This document shows positions 52,125-61,164 of a DNA stretch of 64,000 nucleotides, piece by piece. The position numbers and the translations under genes are program-made. The notes under the pieces were generated by a model. The model did not search any database. It saw only the letters and a list, made by a program, of their open reading frames with translations, and was not told the origin of the DNA. This DNA comes from Rhodoferax sp. (GTDB taxonomy: Bacteria > Pseudomonadota > Gammaproteobacteria > Burkholderiales > Burkholderiaceae_C), in NCBI RefSeq assembly GCF_030653815.1, contig NZ_JAURYQ010000037.1, positions 203,474-267,473 on the forward strand. Reading direction: 5' to 3'. The stretch's first letter is position 1. Each line of letters begins with the position of its first letter.

Positions 52125-53572
52125 CAGGCGGCCGGCGTCTGCAACGACAGCACATAGTGCAGCAGCAAGCCCACCGGGCGGCCAGTGGCACCCTTGGCCG
52201 CGCCGCTTTTCCAGGCCGAGCCGGCAATGTCCAGGTGACCCCAGGGGTACTTGCCGGTGAAGCGTTGCAGAAATTTGGCTGCGGTGATGGCGCCGCCGGG
52301 ACGCCCGGCCACGTTGGCCACGTCGGCATAGCTGGTTTTCAGCCCCTCGGCGTAGTCGTCGTCCAGCGGCATGGGCCAGCACAGGTCTTGCGAGGCTTCG
52401 CTGGCTTGGGCCATGGCAGCCGACAGCGCGGCGTCGCTTGAAAAAAAGCCGCTGCGCACGCCGCCCAGGGCAATCACGCAGGCGCCGGTCAGCGTGGCAA
52501 TGTCAATGACGGCCTGGGGCTTGAAGCGCTCGGCGTAGGTCAGGGCATCGCACAGCACCAGCCGGCCTTCGGCGTCGGTGTTGAGGATCTCGATGGTTTG
52601 GCCGCTCATGCTGGTCACCACATCGCCCGGTTTGACGGCGCGGCTGCTGGGCAGATTTTCGCAAGACGGGATCAGGCCGACCACATTGATGTCGGGTTGC
52701 AGTTCGGCCAGCGCCTTGAACACGCCCAGCACACTGGCGGCGCCACACATGTCGTACTTCATTTCATCCATCTCGGCGGCGGGCTTGATGGAGATGCCAC
52801 CGCTGTCAAAGGTGATGCCTTTGCCCACCAGCACCACCGGGGGCTGGTTCTTGGCTGCACCCTTGTAGTGCAACTCGATGAATTTCAGGGGCTCAGCCGA
52901 GCCCTGTGCCACCGCCAGAAAAGCACCCATGCCCAGTTTCTCCACCTCCTTGTGGTTCATCACGTCGCATTTGATGCGTGGCAATTTCGCCAAGGCCTGG
53001 GCTGCGCGCGCCAGATGGCTCGGCGTGGCGTGGTTGGCCGGCCGATTGGCCCACTCCTTGGCCAGCTCAATGCCGCGCACGGTGGCCACACTCTGGGCAA
53101 AGGGGGTGGCCAGCTCAGTGCTGTTCGGTACGCCCAGCCTGACCCGCGCCAGAGTGCGCGCCTCGGCCTTGCTCAAGGTGGTGGTGTAGACGTAACTGGC
53201 CTCGGCCACGGTGCTCAAGGCCACGTGGAGCGCCTGGCTGCCCGGCGCCTGGTCAAAACACAGGGTGAGCTGTTTGGGCTTGGCTGCCTTGATCAGGGCC
53301 ACGGCCGCCGCCACGCCCTTGCGGACGCTGCCTGGCTTGCCATCCGCCAGCTGCACCAAGACCAGCCGTGCGCAAGCCAGGCCGACCGGGCGGTAGATGT
53401 CGAGCAGGCTGCCGGGCTTGTCGGCCAGGTCGCCGGCCTTCAGTGCCTTGCTGATCAGGCTGGACAAAGGGTTTCTGCCCGCCTTGAAGGTGCTTGTGAG
53501 CAGCAGCAGCAAAACATCACATTTTTCATGGCCAGCTTGCGCCGCATCCAAATTCAACAGTTCAAAGTTCAT
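52124..53572 (-). CDS. pepA: Leucyl aminopeptidase PepA
   Basis: Manganese/zinc-dependent M17 aminopeptidase, 482 residues. Metal and catalytic residues lie in VGKGITFDSGGISIKPA, MKYDMCGAASV and the signature NTDAEGRLVL. The N-terminal part is the non-catalytic domain, which in E. coli also binds DNA. The promoter must lie in the 24-bp gap to the divergent lptF or within lptF. Confidence 0.95.
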   Translation of the reverse strand: MNFELLNLDAAQAGHEKCDVLLLLLTSTFKAGRNPLSSLISKALKAGDLADKPGSLLDIYRPVGLACARLVLVQLADGKPGSVRKGVAAAVALIKAAKPKQLTLCFDQAPGSQALHVALSTVAEASYVYTTTLSKAEARTLARVRLGVPNSTELATPFAQSVATVRGIELAKEWANRPANHATPSHLARAAQALAKLPRIKCDVMNHKEVEKLGMGAFLAVAQGSAEPLKFIELHYKGAAKNQPPVVLVGKGITFDSGGISIKPAAEMDEMKYDMCGAASVLGVFKALAELQPDINVVGLIPSCENLPSSRAVKPGDVVTSMSGQTIEILNTDAEGRLVLCDALTYAERFKPQAVIDIATLTGACVIALGGVRSGFFSSDAALSAAMAQASEASQDLCWPMPLDDDYAEGLKTSYADVANVAGRPGGAITAAKFLQRFTGKYPWGHLDIAGSAWKSGAAKGATGRPVGLLLHYVLSLQTPAA

Positions 53573-53596
53573 AATTCAGCCTTTCCAAGTGAAGCA

Positions 53597-54709
53597 ATGT
53601 TATTCCATTCATCCTTACGCAAAGAGCTGTCCCGAAGTTTTGGTGCGACACTGATCGTGTTGGTCACGGTCGTCATGACCATGACCCTGATCCGTACGCT
53701 GGGCCTGGCCTCGCGCGGCAGCTTCAATCCGTCTGACGTGTTTCTGGTTATGGGTTACACCGTGTTGGCCTACCTGCCCACGCTGTTGACCCTGGGCCTG
53801 TTCATTGCCATTATTTCCACCCTGACGCGGATGTTTGTGGACAGTGAAATGGTGATCTGGCAGTCGAGCGGACGGGGCTTGTTTTCCCTGGTCAAGCCCT
53901 TGCTGCGGTTTTCCTGGCCGGTTTTTGCGGTCGTGGCCGGTCTGGCCCTGGTCATCCTGCCCTGGACCAATTTGCGCATTGAAGAGCTTAAAAATCAATA
54001 CCAGCAACGCGGTGACCTGGAGCGTGTGGAACCGGGCCGGTTCCAGGAATCGGCTGACGGATCACGCGTGTTTTTTGTTGAAAAAGAGGTGTCCGGGAAT
54101 CAGGCGGGTGCCAATGTCTTCATTGCCACCACCGACAAGGGCAAGGAAACCGTGACCTCGGCGCGCAGTGGTCGTATTGAAACGCTGCCGGGCGGCAGAT
54201 TTTTGTTGCTTGACAACGGCCAGCGGCTGGAGCGCACGCCGGGCTCGCAAGAGCTCAAGCTCAGCGAATTTGAGCAATACGGCGTTCAGATCAGCCAGGC
54301 GGAGCTGGACCAAATGAATTACGTGCCGGTCAAGACCCGCACCACGCTTGAGCTGCTCAATGACCTGACGCCAGTGCATTGGGCCGAGGTGTCGTGGCGG
54401 CTGGGCTTGATCCTGGCTTCGTTCAATCTCGTGATCATTGGTGTGACGGTGTCAGGCGTCAATCCGCGCATGGGCCGCAGTGGCAATCTGGTGTTTGCCC
54501 TGTTCACCTTTGTGCTTTATTACAACCTGCTCAGTTTCGGCCAAAACATGATTTCCTCGGGCCGGCTCAGCTTTGCCCCGGTGATGCTGGGTCTGCATGG
54601 CGGTGTGTTTGTGTTGGCCGTGTTGTGGCTCGCCAAGATGCATCTCAACTTGCAGTGGCGCGAAATGTTGGGCTTGTTGCAGCGTCGCCGCAAGCTGCCG
54701 TCGCCATGA
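53597..54709 (+). CDS. lptF: LPS export ABC transporter permease LptF
   Basis: LptF and LptG form the membrane part of the ABC transporter that extracts lipopolysaccharide from the inner membrane. The 370-residue protein begins MLFHSSLRKELSRSFGATL, with three N-terminal spans, a periplasmic beta-jellyroll region (RIETLPGGRFLLLDNGQRLE) and three C-terminal spans. ATG 53597 lies 24 bp from the divergent pepA start. The end overlaps lptG by 4 bp. Confidence 0.94.
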   Translation: MLFHSSLRKELSRSFGATLIVLVTVVMTMTLIRTLGLASRGSFNPSDVFLVMGYTVLAYLPTLLTLGLFIAIISTLTRMFVDSEMVIWQSSGRGLFSLVKPLLRFSWPVFAVVAGLALVILPWTNLRIEELKNQYQQRGDLERVEPGRFQESADGSRVFFVEKEVSGNQAGANVFIATTDKGKETVTSARSGRIETLPGGRFLLLDNGQRLERTPGSQELKLSEFEQYGVQISQAELDQMNYVPVKTRTTLELLNDLTPVHWAEVSWRLGLILASFNLVIIGVTVSGVNPRMGRSGNLVFALFTFVLYYNLLSFGQNMISSGRLSFAPVMLGLHGGVFVLAVLWLAKMHLNLQWREMLGLLQRRRKLPSP

Positions 54710-55812
54710 AAACCATCCGCCGTTTGATTTATTGGGAAATCCTGCGCGCCGGCGCCTTCGTCGTGATCGGGTTTTTGTCCTTGTTCTTTTTCTTCGATCT
54801 GGTCGAAGAAATGGAGGCGTTGGGGCGTTATGCGGCGAGCGGCTACACGCTGACCCAAGCGCTGAGCTATGTGGCCCTGCTCATTCCCACGCACCTGTAT
54901 GAACTGATGCCCATCGCAGTCTTGATCGGCACCATTTTTGTCATGGCGCGGCTGGCGCAAAGCTCCGAATTCACCATTTTGCGCACCAGTGGCTTAGGGC
55001 CGTGGCGCGCTTTAAGGTCCTTGCTGATCTTGGGGCTGGGCTTTGTCATGTTTACTTTTGCGCTGGGTGACTACATTTCACCCATGGCAGACCGGACCGC
55101 CCAGTTGCTCAAGGCACGCTACACCGGGCGCATCACGGTCGGGCAAACGGGTGCCTGGCTCAAGGAAAAACAGGACTACGGCCAGTACGCCGTCAATGTG
55201 GGCGAACTGGCCTCCGACGGCGTGTTGCACGACATCCGCATCTTCGAATTTGACAACCGTGGTTTTCTGTCGTCGATGATGCAGGCCGAGTCGGCCACGG
55301 TATCAGACGACGAGTCCTGGCAGTTGCAGCAGGTCAACCGCACCGAGTTCCCGGCGGCTGAAGCCACCACAGCCCGTGTCGAACTGGTTCCGCTGGCGTC
55401 CTTGCGCTGGCCGAATCACCTCAGTGCAGAAATGGTGTCTGCTGCGCTGCTCAAGCCCGAGCGCATGCGCACCATTGACCTGTTTCAATACATTCAGCAT
55501 TTGCAAAGCAACGGGCAGGCCGCGCAACGCTATGAAATCGAGTTCTGGAAAAAGGTGTTTTACCCCTTGAGCTGCCTGGTCATGGTGGTGCTGGCGCTGC
55601 CCTTTGCCTACCTGCACTTTCGCTCGGGCAGCATCACCACCTATGTGTTTGGCGGTGTCATGGCCGGCATCAGTTTCTTTTTGCTCAACAACGTGTTTGG
55701 GTATATTGGCAACCTGCAAAACTGGCAGCCGTGGCTGACAGCGGCCATACCGGGCATGATTTACTCCGTGTTGTCCTTGATGGCCTTCGGCTGGCTGGTG
55801 TTCAGACGCTGA
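54706..55812 (+). CDS. lptG: LPS export ABC transporter permease LptG
   Basis: Partner permease of LptF, 368 residues, with the same six-span plus periplasmic domain layout. It begins MKTIRRLIYWEILRAGAFV, includes the ELMPIAVLIGTIFVMARLAQSSE coupling region, and ends with three spans (LSLMAFGWLVFRR). The ATG overlaps the lptF stop (ATGA), so both are made together. Confidence 0.94.
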   Translation: MKTIRRLIYWEILRAGAFVVIGFLSLFFFFDLVEEMEALGRYAASGYTLTQALSYVALLIPTHLYELMPIAVLIGTIFVMARLAQSSEFTILRTSGLGPWRALRSLLILGLGFVMFTFALGDYISPMADRTAQLLKARYTGRITVGQTGAWLKEKQDYGQYAVNVGELASDGVLHDIRIFEFDNRGFLSSMMQAESATVSDDESWQLQQVNRTEFPAAEATTARVELVPLASLRWPNHLSAEMVSAALLKPERMRTIDLFQYIQHLQSNGQAAQRYEIEFWKKVFYPLSCLVMVVLALPFAYLHFRSGSITTYVFGGVMAGISFFLLNNVFGYIGNLQNWQPWLTAAIPGMIYSVLSLMAFGWLVFRR

Positions 55813-55856
55813 AGACCTGTGTTTGATTTTTAACCCTGATTGAAGGTACCCGACGT

Positions 55857-56243
55857 ATGCAAGCGACGATTCTTTTTGGACATGGTTCACGCGACCCGCT
55901 CTGGCGCGTTCCCATCGACACGGTGGCGCAGCGCATGCTGGCGCTGGATCCGCAGTGCTGCGTGCGCTGCGCCTTTCTGGAGATCACCGAGCCCGATCTG
56001 GCCAGCACCACGGCAGAACTGGTGGCGCTGGGTGTCAACGGCATCACCATCGTGCCCATGTTTTTGGGGGTGGGCCGACACGCCCGCGAAGATTTGCCGG
56101 AACTGGTGCAGGCCTTGCAGGTGGACTACCCCAAGGTTTGTTTTTACTTGCAGCCCTCGGTAGGGGAAGACGCCCGTGTGGTGGAACTGCTGGCGCAGAT
56201 TGCCATGCCCGCCGCAGCAAACCAGGCGGTGACGGTCGCGTGA
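55857..56243 (+). CDS. cbiX: Sirohydrochlorin chelatase CbiX-type (short form)
   Basis: Small CbiX chelatases insert cobalt or iron into sirohydrochlorin; the iron product is sirohaem, cofactor of sulfite and nitrite reductases. The 128-residue protein has the two metal-site histidines in FGHGSRD and GVGRHAREDLPEL and the TIVPMFLGVG strand. Its stop codon overlaps the start of a CysB-type regulator (GTGA), which links it to sulfur assimilation rather than cobalamin synthesis. Confidence 0.87.
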   Translation: MQATILFGHGSRDPLWRVPIDTVAQRMLALDPQCCVRCAFLEITEPDLASTTAELVALGVNGITIVPMFLGVGRHAREDLPELVQALQVDYPKVCFYLQPSVGEDARVVELLAQIAMPAAANQAVTVA

Positions 56244-57193
56244 ACCTGCATCAATTCCGTTTTGTCCAGGAGGCGGTGCGGCGCAACCTCAACCTGACCG
56301 AGGCGGCCAAGGCCCTGCACACCTCGCAACCCGGGGTTTCCAAAGCCATCATCGAGCTGGAGGAAGAACTGGGCATCGAGATTTTTGCGCGCCACGGCAA
56401 ACGCTTGAAACGGGTCACCGAGCCCGGCCAGCAAGTGCTCAAGAGCATCGAACTGATCATGCGCGAAGTCACCAACCTGAAACGCATTGGCGACGAATTC
56501 AGCGCCGAGGACAGTGGCACCCTGTCAATCGCCACCACCCACACCCAGGCGCGTTATGTGCTGCCCGAACCTGTGGCCAAGTTGCGACTGGCCTACCCCA
56601 AGGTCAACGTCAGCCTGCACCAGGGCTCGCCCAAGCAGGTGGCGCAGATGCTGATGGACGAGGTGGCCGAAATCGGCATTGCCACCGAGTCACTGGACGG
56701 TTTTGACGAGCTGGTGTCTCTGCCTTGTTATGAATGGCAGCACGTGCTGGTGTTGCCGGTGGGGCATCCGCTGTGCGTCAAAGAACACCTGACGCTGGAA
56801 GACATCGCCCACGAACCGCTGATCACCTACCACCCGTCCTACACCGGACGCACCAAGATCGACCATGCCTTTGCGGTGCGCAAGCTGGAGCCCCGCATTG
56901 CGCTCGAAGCCATTGACTCGGACGTGATCAAGACCTATGTCAAGCTCGGGCTGGGCGTGGGCATTGCGGCCGAAATGTCGGTGCGCGACCTGGTGGACGG
57001 CGGCCCCAACCCCGAACTGGTGGTGCGGCCGGCCGGCCAGTTGTTCGGCCAGAATGTGGCCCGGGTCGCCTTCAAGCGCGGCGCCTACCTGCGCAATTTT
57101 GTCTACCAGTTTGCCGAGCTGCTCAGCTCCCGCCTGACCCGCAACCTCGTCGCCCGCGCCATGACCGGGCATGTCAATGATTATGAGTTGTAA
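56240..57193 (+). CDS. cysB: CysB-family LysR transcriptional regulator
   Basis: A 317-residue LysR-type regulator. It starts MNLHQFRFVQEAVRRNLNLTEAAKALHTSQ, the CysB/Cbl pattern, with the helix-turn-helix QPGVSKAIIELEEELG. The effector domain includes TTHTQARYVLP and TYHPSYTGRTKIDHAF, where Thr and Gln residues bind sulfate or acetylserine in CysB. The start is GTG at 56240, overlapping cbiX. It probably controls sulfur assimilation genes, including perhaps its own neighbour. Confidence 0.87.
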   Translation: MNLHQFRFVQEAVRRNLNLTEAAKALHTSQPGVSKAIIELEEELGIEIFARHGKRLKRVTEPGQQVLKSIELIMREVTNLKRIGDEFSAEDSGTLSIATTHTQARYVLPEPVAKLRLAYPKVNVSLHQGSPKQVAQMLMDEVAEIGIATESLDGFDELVSLPCYEWQHVLVLPVGHPLCVKEHLTLEDIAHEPLITYHPSYTGRTKIDHAFAVRKLEPRIALEAIDSDVIKTYVKLGLGVGIAAEMSVRDLVDGGPNPELVVRPAGQLFGQNVARVAFKRGAYLRNFVYQFAELLSSRLTRNLVARAMTGHVNDYEL

Positions 57194-57195
57194 AA

Positions 57196-58341
57196 ATGAT
57201 TAGCCTCCAAACCAAACTCCCCAACGTCGGCACCACCATCTTCACCGTCATGTCCGCCCTGGCGACCGAAAAAAATGCGGTCAATCTGGGCCAGGGCTTT
57301 CCCGACTTTGACTGCGATCCGCGCCTGGTCGATGCCGTCACCCTGGCCATGCAGCAGGGCAAAAACCAGTACCCGCCGATGACGGGTGTGCCGGTCTTGC
57401 GCGAGGCCGTGGCCGACAAGATCGCGGCGCTCTACCAGTTTTCCTACGACCCAGGCACCGAGATCACCATCACCGCGGGCGCCACCCAGGCGATCCTGAC
57501 GATCATTCTGGCCATCGTGCACCCGGGTGACGAGGTGATCGTGCTTGAGCCCTGTTACGACAGCTATGTGCCCAACATCGAGCTGGCCGGCGGTGTCACG
57601 GTGCGGGTGCCCTTGACGCCTGGCACCTTCCGCCCTGATTTCCAAAAAATTGCGGCGGCCATCACGCCCAAAACGCGCGCCATCATCGTCAATTCGCCGC
57701 ACAACCCGAGCGGCACGGTCTGGACCTCGGCCGAAATGCGTCAGCTGGAGGCCTTGCTGGCCCCGACCAATGTGGTTTTGATCAGCGACGAGGTCTATGA
57801 GCACATGGTCTTTGACGGCCAGCAGCACCAGAGTGCGGCCAGGTTCCCGGGCCTGGTGGTGCGCGCCTTTGTGGTGTCCAGTTTTGGCAAGACCTACCAT
57901 GTGACCGGCTGGAAAGTGGGTTATGTGGCGGCGCCGGCGGCGCTTACCCATGAGTTTCGCAAAGTGCACCAGTTCAATGTGTTCACCGTCAACACCCCGG
58001 TGCAGTACGGCCTGGCGGCCTACATGGCGCACCAGGACGCCTACCTCCAGCTGGCTGATTTTTACCAGGAAAAGCGGGACTTGTTTCGCGCCGGGCTGAA
58101 AGACAGCAAGTTCAAGCTGCTGCCCTGTGAGGGCACTTATTTCCAGTGTGTCGACACCTCGCAGATCAATGACCTGAAGGAGGCCGATTTCTGCAAATGG
58201 CTCACCGCCGAGATCGGCGTGGCAGCCATTCCCCTGTCGGCCTTTTACGGCGCAGGGTTTGATCAGCAGGTGGTGCGTTTTTGTTTTGGCAAAAAAACCG
58301 ACACCTTGAAGCTCGCGTTGGAAAAATTGCAGCGTTTGTAA
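57196..58341 (+). CDS. Methionine aminotransferase (YbdL-like, PLP-dependent)
   Basis: Class I/II aminotransferase of 381 residues. It has the GQGFPDFDCDPRLVDA start of the YbdL group, PLP-contacting NSPHNPSGTVW and SDEVYEHMVFDG, and the Schiff-base Lys in SSFGKTYHVTGWKVGY. YbdL of E. coli prefers methionine. It starts 2 bp after the CysB-type gene, so a link to sulfur amino acid metabolism is likely. Confidence 0.86.
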   Translation: MISLQTKLPNVGTTIFTVMSALATEKNAVNLGQGFPDFDCDPRLVDAVTLAMQQGKNQYPPMTGVPVLREAVADKIAALYQFSYDPGTEITITAGATQAILTIILAIVHPGDEVIVLEPCYDSYVPNIELAGGVTVRVPLTPGTFRPDFQKIAAAITPKTRAIIVNSPHNPSGTVWTSAEMRQLEALLAPTNVVLISDEVYEHMVFDGQQHQSAARFPGLVVRAFVVSSFGKTYHVTGWKVGYVAAPAALTHEFRKVHQFNVFTVNTPVQYGLAAYMAHQDAYLQLADFYQEKRDLFRAGLKDSKFKLLPCEGTYFQCVDTSQINDLKEADFCKWLTAEIGVAAIPLSAFYGAGFDQQVVRFCFGKKTDTLKLALEKLQRL

Positions 58342-58432
58342 GCCGGTTGCGAGGCCGAAGCTTGCGGTTCATCAATGCAAGCCCGGCAGGGGTGGCCCAT
58401 CATGCCGTCAGTACTTTGACCAAGGACTAATC

Positions 58433-61159
58433 ATGAACACCCCTGAAAAATTCGTTTATGTATTTGGCAGCAGCCGCACCGAGGGCACTGCTTCCATGAA
58501 AAACCTGCTCGGTGGCAAGGGCGCCAATTTGGCCGAGATGTGCCGCCTGGGCATCACGGTGCCCTCGGGCTTCACCATCAGCACCGAGGCCTGCACCGCC
58601 TTCACCGCACAGGGTCGCGAGGCTGTTTTTGAGTTGATCCAGGCTGAAGTGCTGGCCGGTGTGAAGTTCCTCGAAGCAGAAATGGGCAAGACCTTTGGCG
58701 ACGCCAGCGACCCGCTGCTGCTGTCTGTGCGCTCCGGCGCGCGCGCCTCCATGCCCGGCATGATGGACACCATTCTGAACCTGGGCCTGAACGACGAGGC
58801 CGTTTTGGGCCTGGCGCGCAAAACCAACAACGCACGCTTCGCCTGGGACTCGTACCGCCGCTTTGTGCAGATGTATGGCGACGTGGTGATGGGCCTGAAG
58901 CCGGTGTCCAAGGAAGACCACGACCCGTTCGAAGTCATCATCGACATGGTGAAGGCGCAAAAGGGCGTCAAGCTCGACACCGACCTGGACGCCGACGACC
59001 TCAGGGAGCTGGTGCAGCGCTTCAAGTCGCTGATCCGCGCGCGCATCGGTCGCGACTTTCCCACCGACCCGTGGGAACAGCTTTGGGGCGCGGTCTGGGC
59101 AGTGTTCGAGAGCTGGAACAATGAGCGCGCTTGCGTCTACCGCGAGCTCAACGACATTCCGGCCTCCTGGGGCACGGCGGTGAACGTGCAGGTCATGGTG
59201 TTTGGCAACCTGGGTGACAACAGCGCCACCGGCGTGGCTTTCTCGCGCGATGCCGGCACTGGCGAGGACCTTTTTAATGGCGAGTTCCTGGTCAACGCCC
59301 AGGGTGAAGACGTGGTGGCCGGCATCCGCACACCGCAGCAGGTGTCGCTGGTCGGGTCGCGGCGCTGGGCCGAGCTGGCGCTGGTCAACGAGGAAGAGCG
59401 ACGCCTGCACTACCCGTCGCTGCAGGAGCTGATGCCCGACATTTACCAGCAGCTGCTGCACTTTGAGACCACGCTGGAAAACCACTTCAGGGACATGCAG
59501 GACATCGAATTCACCATCCAGCAGGGCAAGCTCTGGATGCTGCAAACCCGCAATGGCAAGCGCACCGGCTCGGCCATGGTGCGCATTGCCATGGAGATGT
59601 TGCAGCAGGGCATGATTGACGAGAAAACGGCGTTGCAGCGCGTCGCTCCTGATCGCCTCAATGAGCTCCTGCACCCGATATTTGACCCCGGGGCACGCAA
59701 GGCGGCGGTGATTTTGGCGCGTGGCCTGCCGGCCTCGCCCGGCGCCGCCACCGGTCAGATGGTGTTTCACGCCGATGAAGCGGAAACCTGGGCCAAGGCC
59801 GGCAAGGACGTGATTCTGGTGCGCCAGGAAACCTCTCCGGAAGACCTGCGCGGCATGAGTGTGGCCCGGGGAATTCTTACCGCGCGTGGTGGCATGACAT
59901 CGCACGCCGCTGTGGTGGCGCGGGGCATGGGCAAGTGCTGTGTTTCGGGTGCGGGCGCGGTGCATGTGGACCTCAAGGCCCGCACCATGAGCATCGGTGA
60001 AGCGGTTTACCACGAGGGTGACTGGCTTTCGCTCGATGGTTCTGCCGGCGAGGTGTATGCAGGCAAGATCGCCACCAAGGACGCCGAGCTGAGCGGTGAT
60101 TTTGGCAAACTCATGGCCTTGACCGACAAGTACCGGCGCATGGATGTTCGCGCCAATGCCGACACCCCGGACGAGGCCCGGGTGGCGCGCAATTTTGGCG
60201 CCACCGGCATCGGTCTGTGCCGCACCGAGCACATGTTTTTTGAGGGCGCGCGCATTTTGGCGGTGCGTGAAATGATCCTGGCCGACCACGAGGCGGGCCG
60301 ACGCAAGGCGCTGGCCAAACTCTTGCCGATGCAGCGCGGCGACTTCGAGGGCCTGTTCCGCGAGATGCACGACCTGCCGGTCACCATCCGCCTGCTGGAC
60401 CCGCCGCTGCACGAGTTTTTGCCGCATGACGAAGCCAACCAGCGCACCATGGCGGCGGAGATGGGCGTGTCCCTGGGCAAAATCAGGATGCGTGTCGAAG
60501 AGCTGCATGAATTCAACCCGATGATGGGGCACCGCGGCTGCCGCCTCGGCATCAGCTACCCCGAAATCACCGAGATGCAGGCGCGTGCCGTCTTTGAGGC
60601 GGCGCTCAACGTGCGCGCCGCGGGCATCCATGTCAAGACCGAGATCATGGTGCCGCTGGTCGGCACGGTGCGCGAGTTCAATGCCCAGGCCGAGGTGATT
60701 CGACGCACTGCCGCCACCGTGTTTGCCGAGCGCGGTGAAACCCTCGACTACCTGCTGGGCTCCATGATCGAGACGCCGCGCGGTGTGCTGATGGCCGACA
60801 GCATTGCCAGAGAAGCCGAGTTTTTCTCTTTCGGCACCAATGACCTGACGCAGATGACACTGGGTTTTTCACGCGACGATGCCGGCAAGTTCCTGCCCGA
60901 ATACCTCAAGCGGGGCATTTACGAGCATGACCCGTTTCGCACCATCGACCAGAAAGGCGTTGGCTTGCTGGTCCAGATGGCGGTCGAAAAGGGCCGCAGC
61001 GCGCGACCGGATCTAGAAGTGGGTGTGTGCGGCGAGCATGGTGGTGACCCGGTCTCGGTGGCGTTTTTTCACCGGGCGGGCCTGGACTACGTGAGTTGCT
61101 CACCCTACCGTGTGCCGATTGCCCGGTTGGCGGCCGCCCAGGCGGCGCTTGAGCCTTGA
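58433..61159 (+). CDS. ppdK: Pyruvate, phosphate dikinase
   Basis: Converts pyruvate, ATP and phosphate to phosphoenolpyruvate, AMP and pyrophosphate (reversibly). The 908-residue protein has the N-terminal ATP-grasp nucleotide domain (LGGKGANLAEMCRLGITVPSGF), the phospho-histidine His491 in GGMTSHAAVVARGMGK, and the PEP/pyruvate domain with catalytic Cys866 in GVCGEHGGDP. The ATG is preceded by an AAGGA site. It is a single-gene unit facing mnmC. Confidence 0.96.
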   Translation: MNTPEKFVYVFGSSRTEGTASMKNLLGGKGANLAEMCRLGITVPSGFTISTEACTAFTAQGREAVFELIQAEVLAGVKFLEAEMGKTFGDASDPLLLSVRSGARASMPGMMDTILNLGLNDEAVLGLARKTNNARFAWDSYRRFVQMYGDVVMGLKPVSKEDHDPFEVIIDMVKAQKGVKLDTDLDADDLRELVQRFKSLIRARIGRDFPTDPWEQLWGAVWAVFESWNNERACVYRELNDIPASWGTAVNVQVMVFGNLGDNSATGVAFSRDAGTGEDLFNGEFLVNAQGEDVVAGIRTPQQVSLVGSRRWAELALVNEEERRLHYPSLQELMPDIYQQLLHFETTLENHFRDMQDIEFTIQQGKLWMLQTRNGKRTGSAMVRIAMEMLQQGMIDEKTALQRVAPDRLNELLHPIFDPGARKAAVILARGLPASPGAATGQMVFHADEAETWAKAGKDVILVRQETSPEDLRGMSVARGILTARGGMTSHAAVVARGMGKCCVSGAGAVHVDLKARTMSIGEAVYHEGDWLSLDGSAGEVYAGKIATKDAELSGDFGKLMALTDKYRRMDVRANADTPDEARVARNFGATGIGLCRTEHMFFEGARILAVREMILADHEAGRRKALAKLLPMQRGDFEGLFREMHDLPVTIRLLDPPLHEFLPHDEANQRTMAAEMGVSLGKIRMRVEELHEFNPMMGHRGCRLGISYPEITEMQARAVFEAALNVRAAGIHVKTEIMVPLVGTVREFNAQAEVIRRTAATVFAERGETLDYLLGSMIETPRGVLMADSIAREAEFFSFGTNDLTQMTLGFSRDDAGKFLPEYLKRGIYEHDPFRTIDQKGVGLLVQMAVEKGRSARPDLEVGVCGEHGGDPVSVAFFHRAGLDYVSCSPYRVPIARLAAAQAALEP

Positions 61160-61164
61160 GCGGC

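Noticed and set aside
58427..60631. Very long open frame on the minus strand opposite ppdK (734 codons)
   Set aside because: It is the antisense shadow of a GC-rich gene with strong codon bias. The translation is His/Arg-rich, has no recognisable domain, and the plus strand encodes a full PPDK with all motifs.
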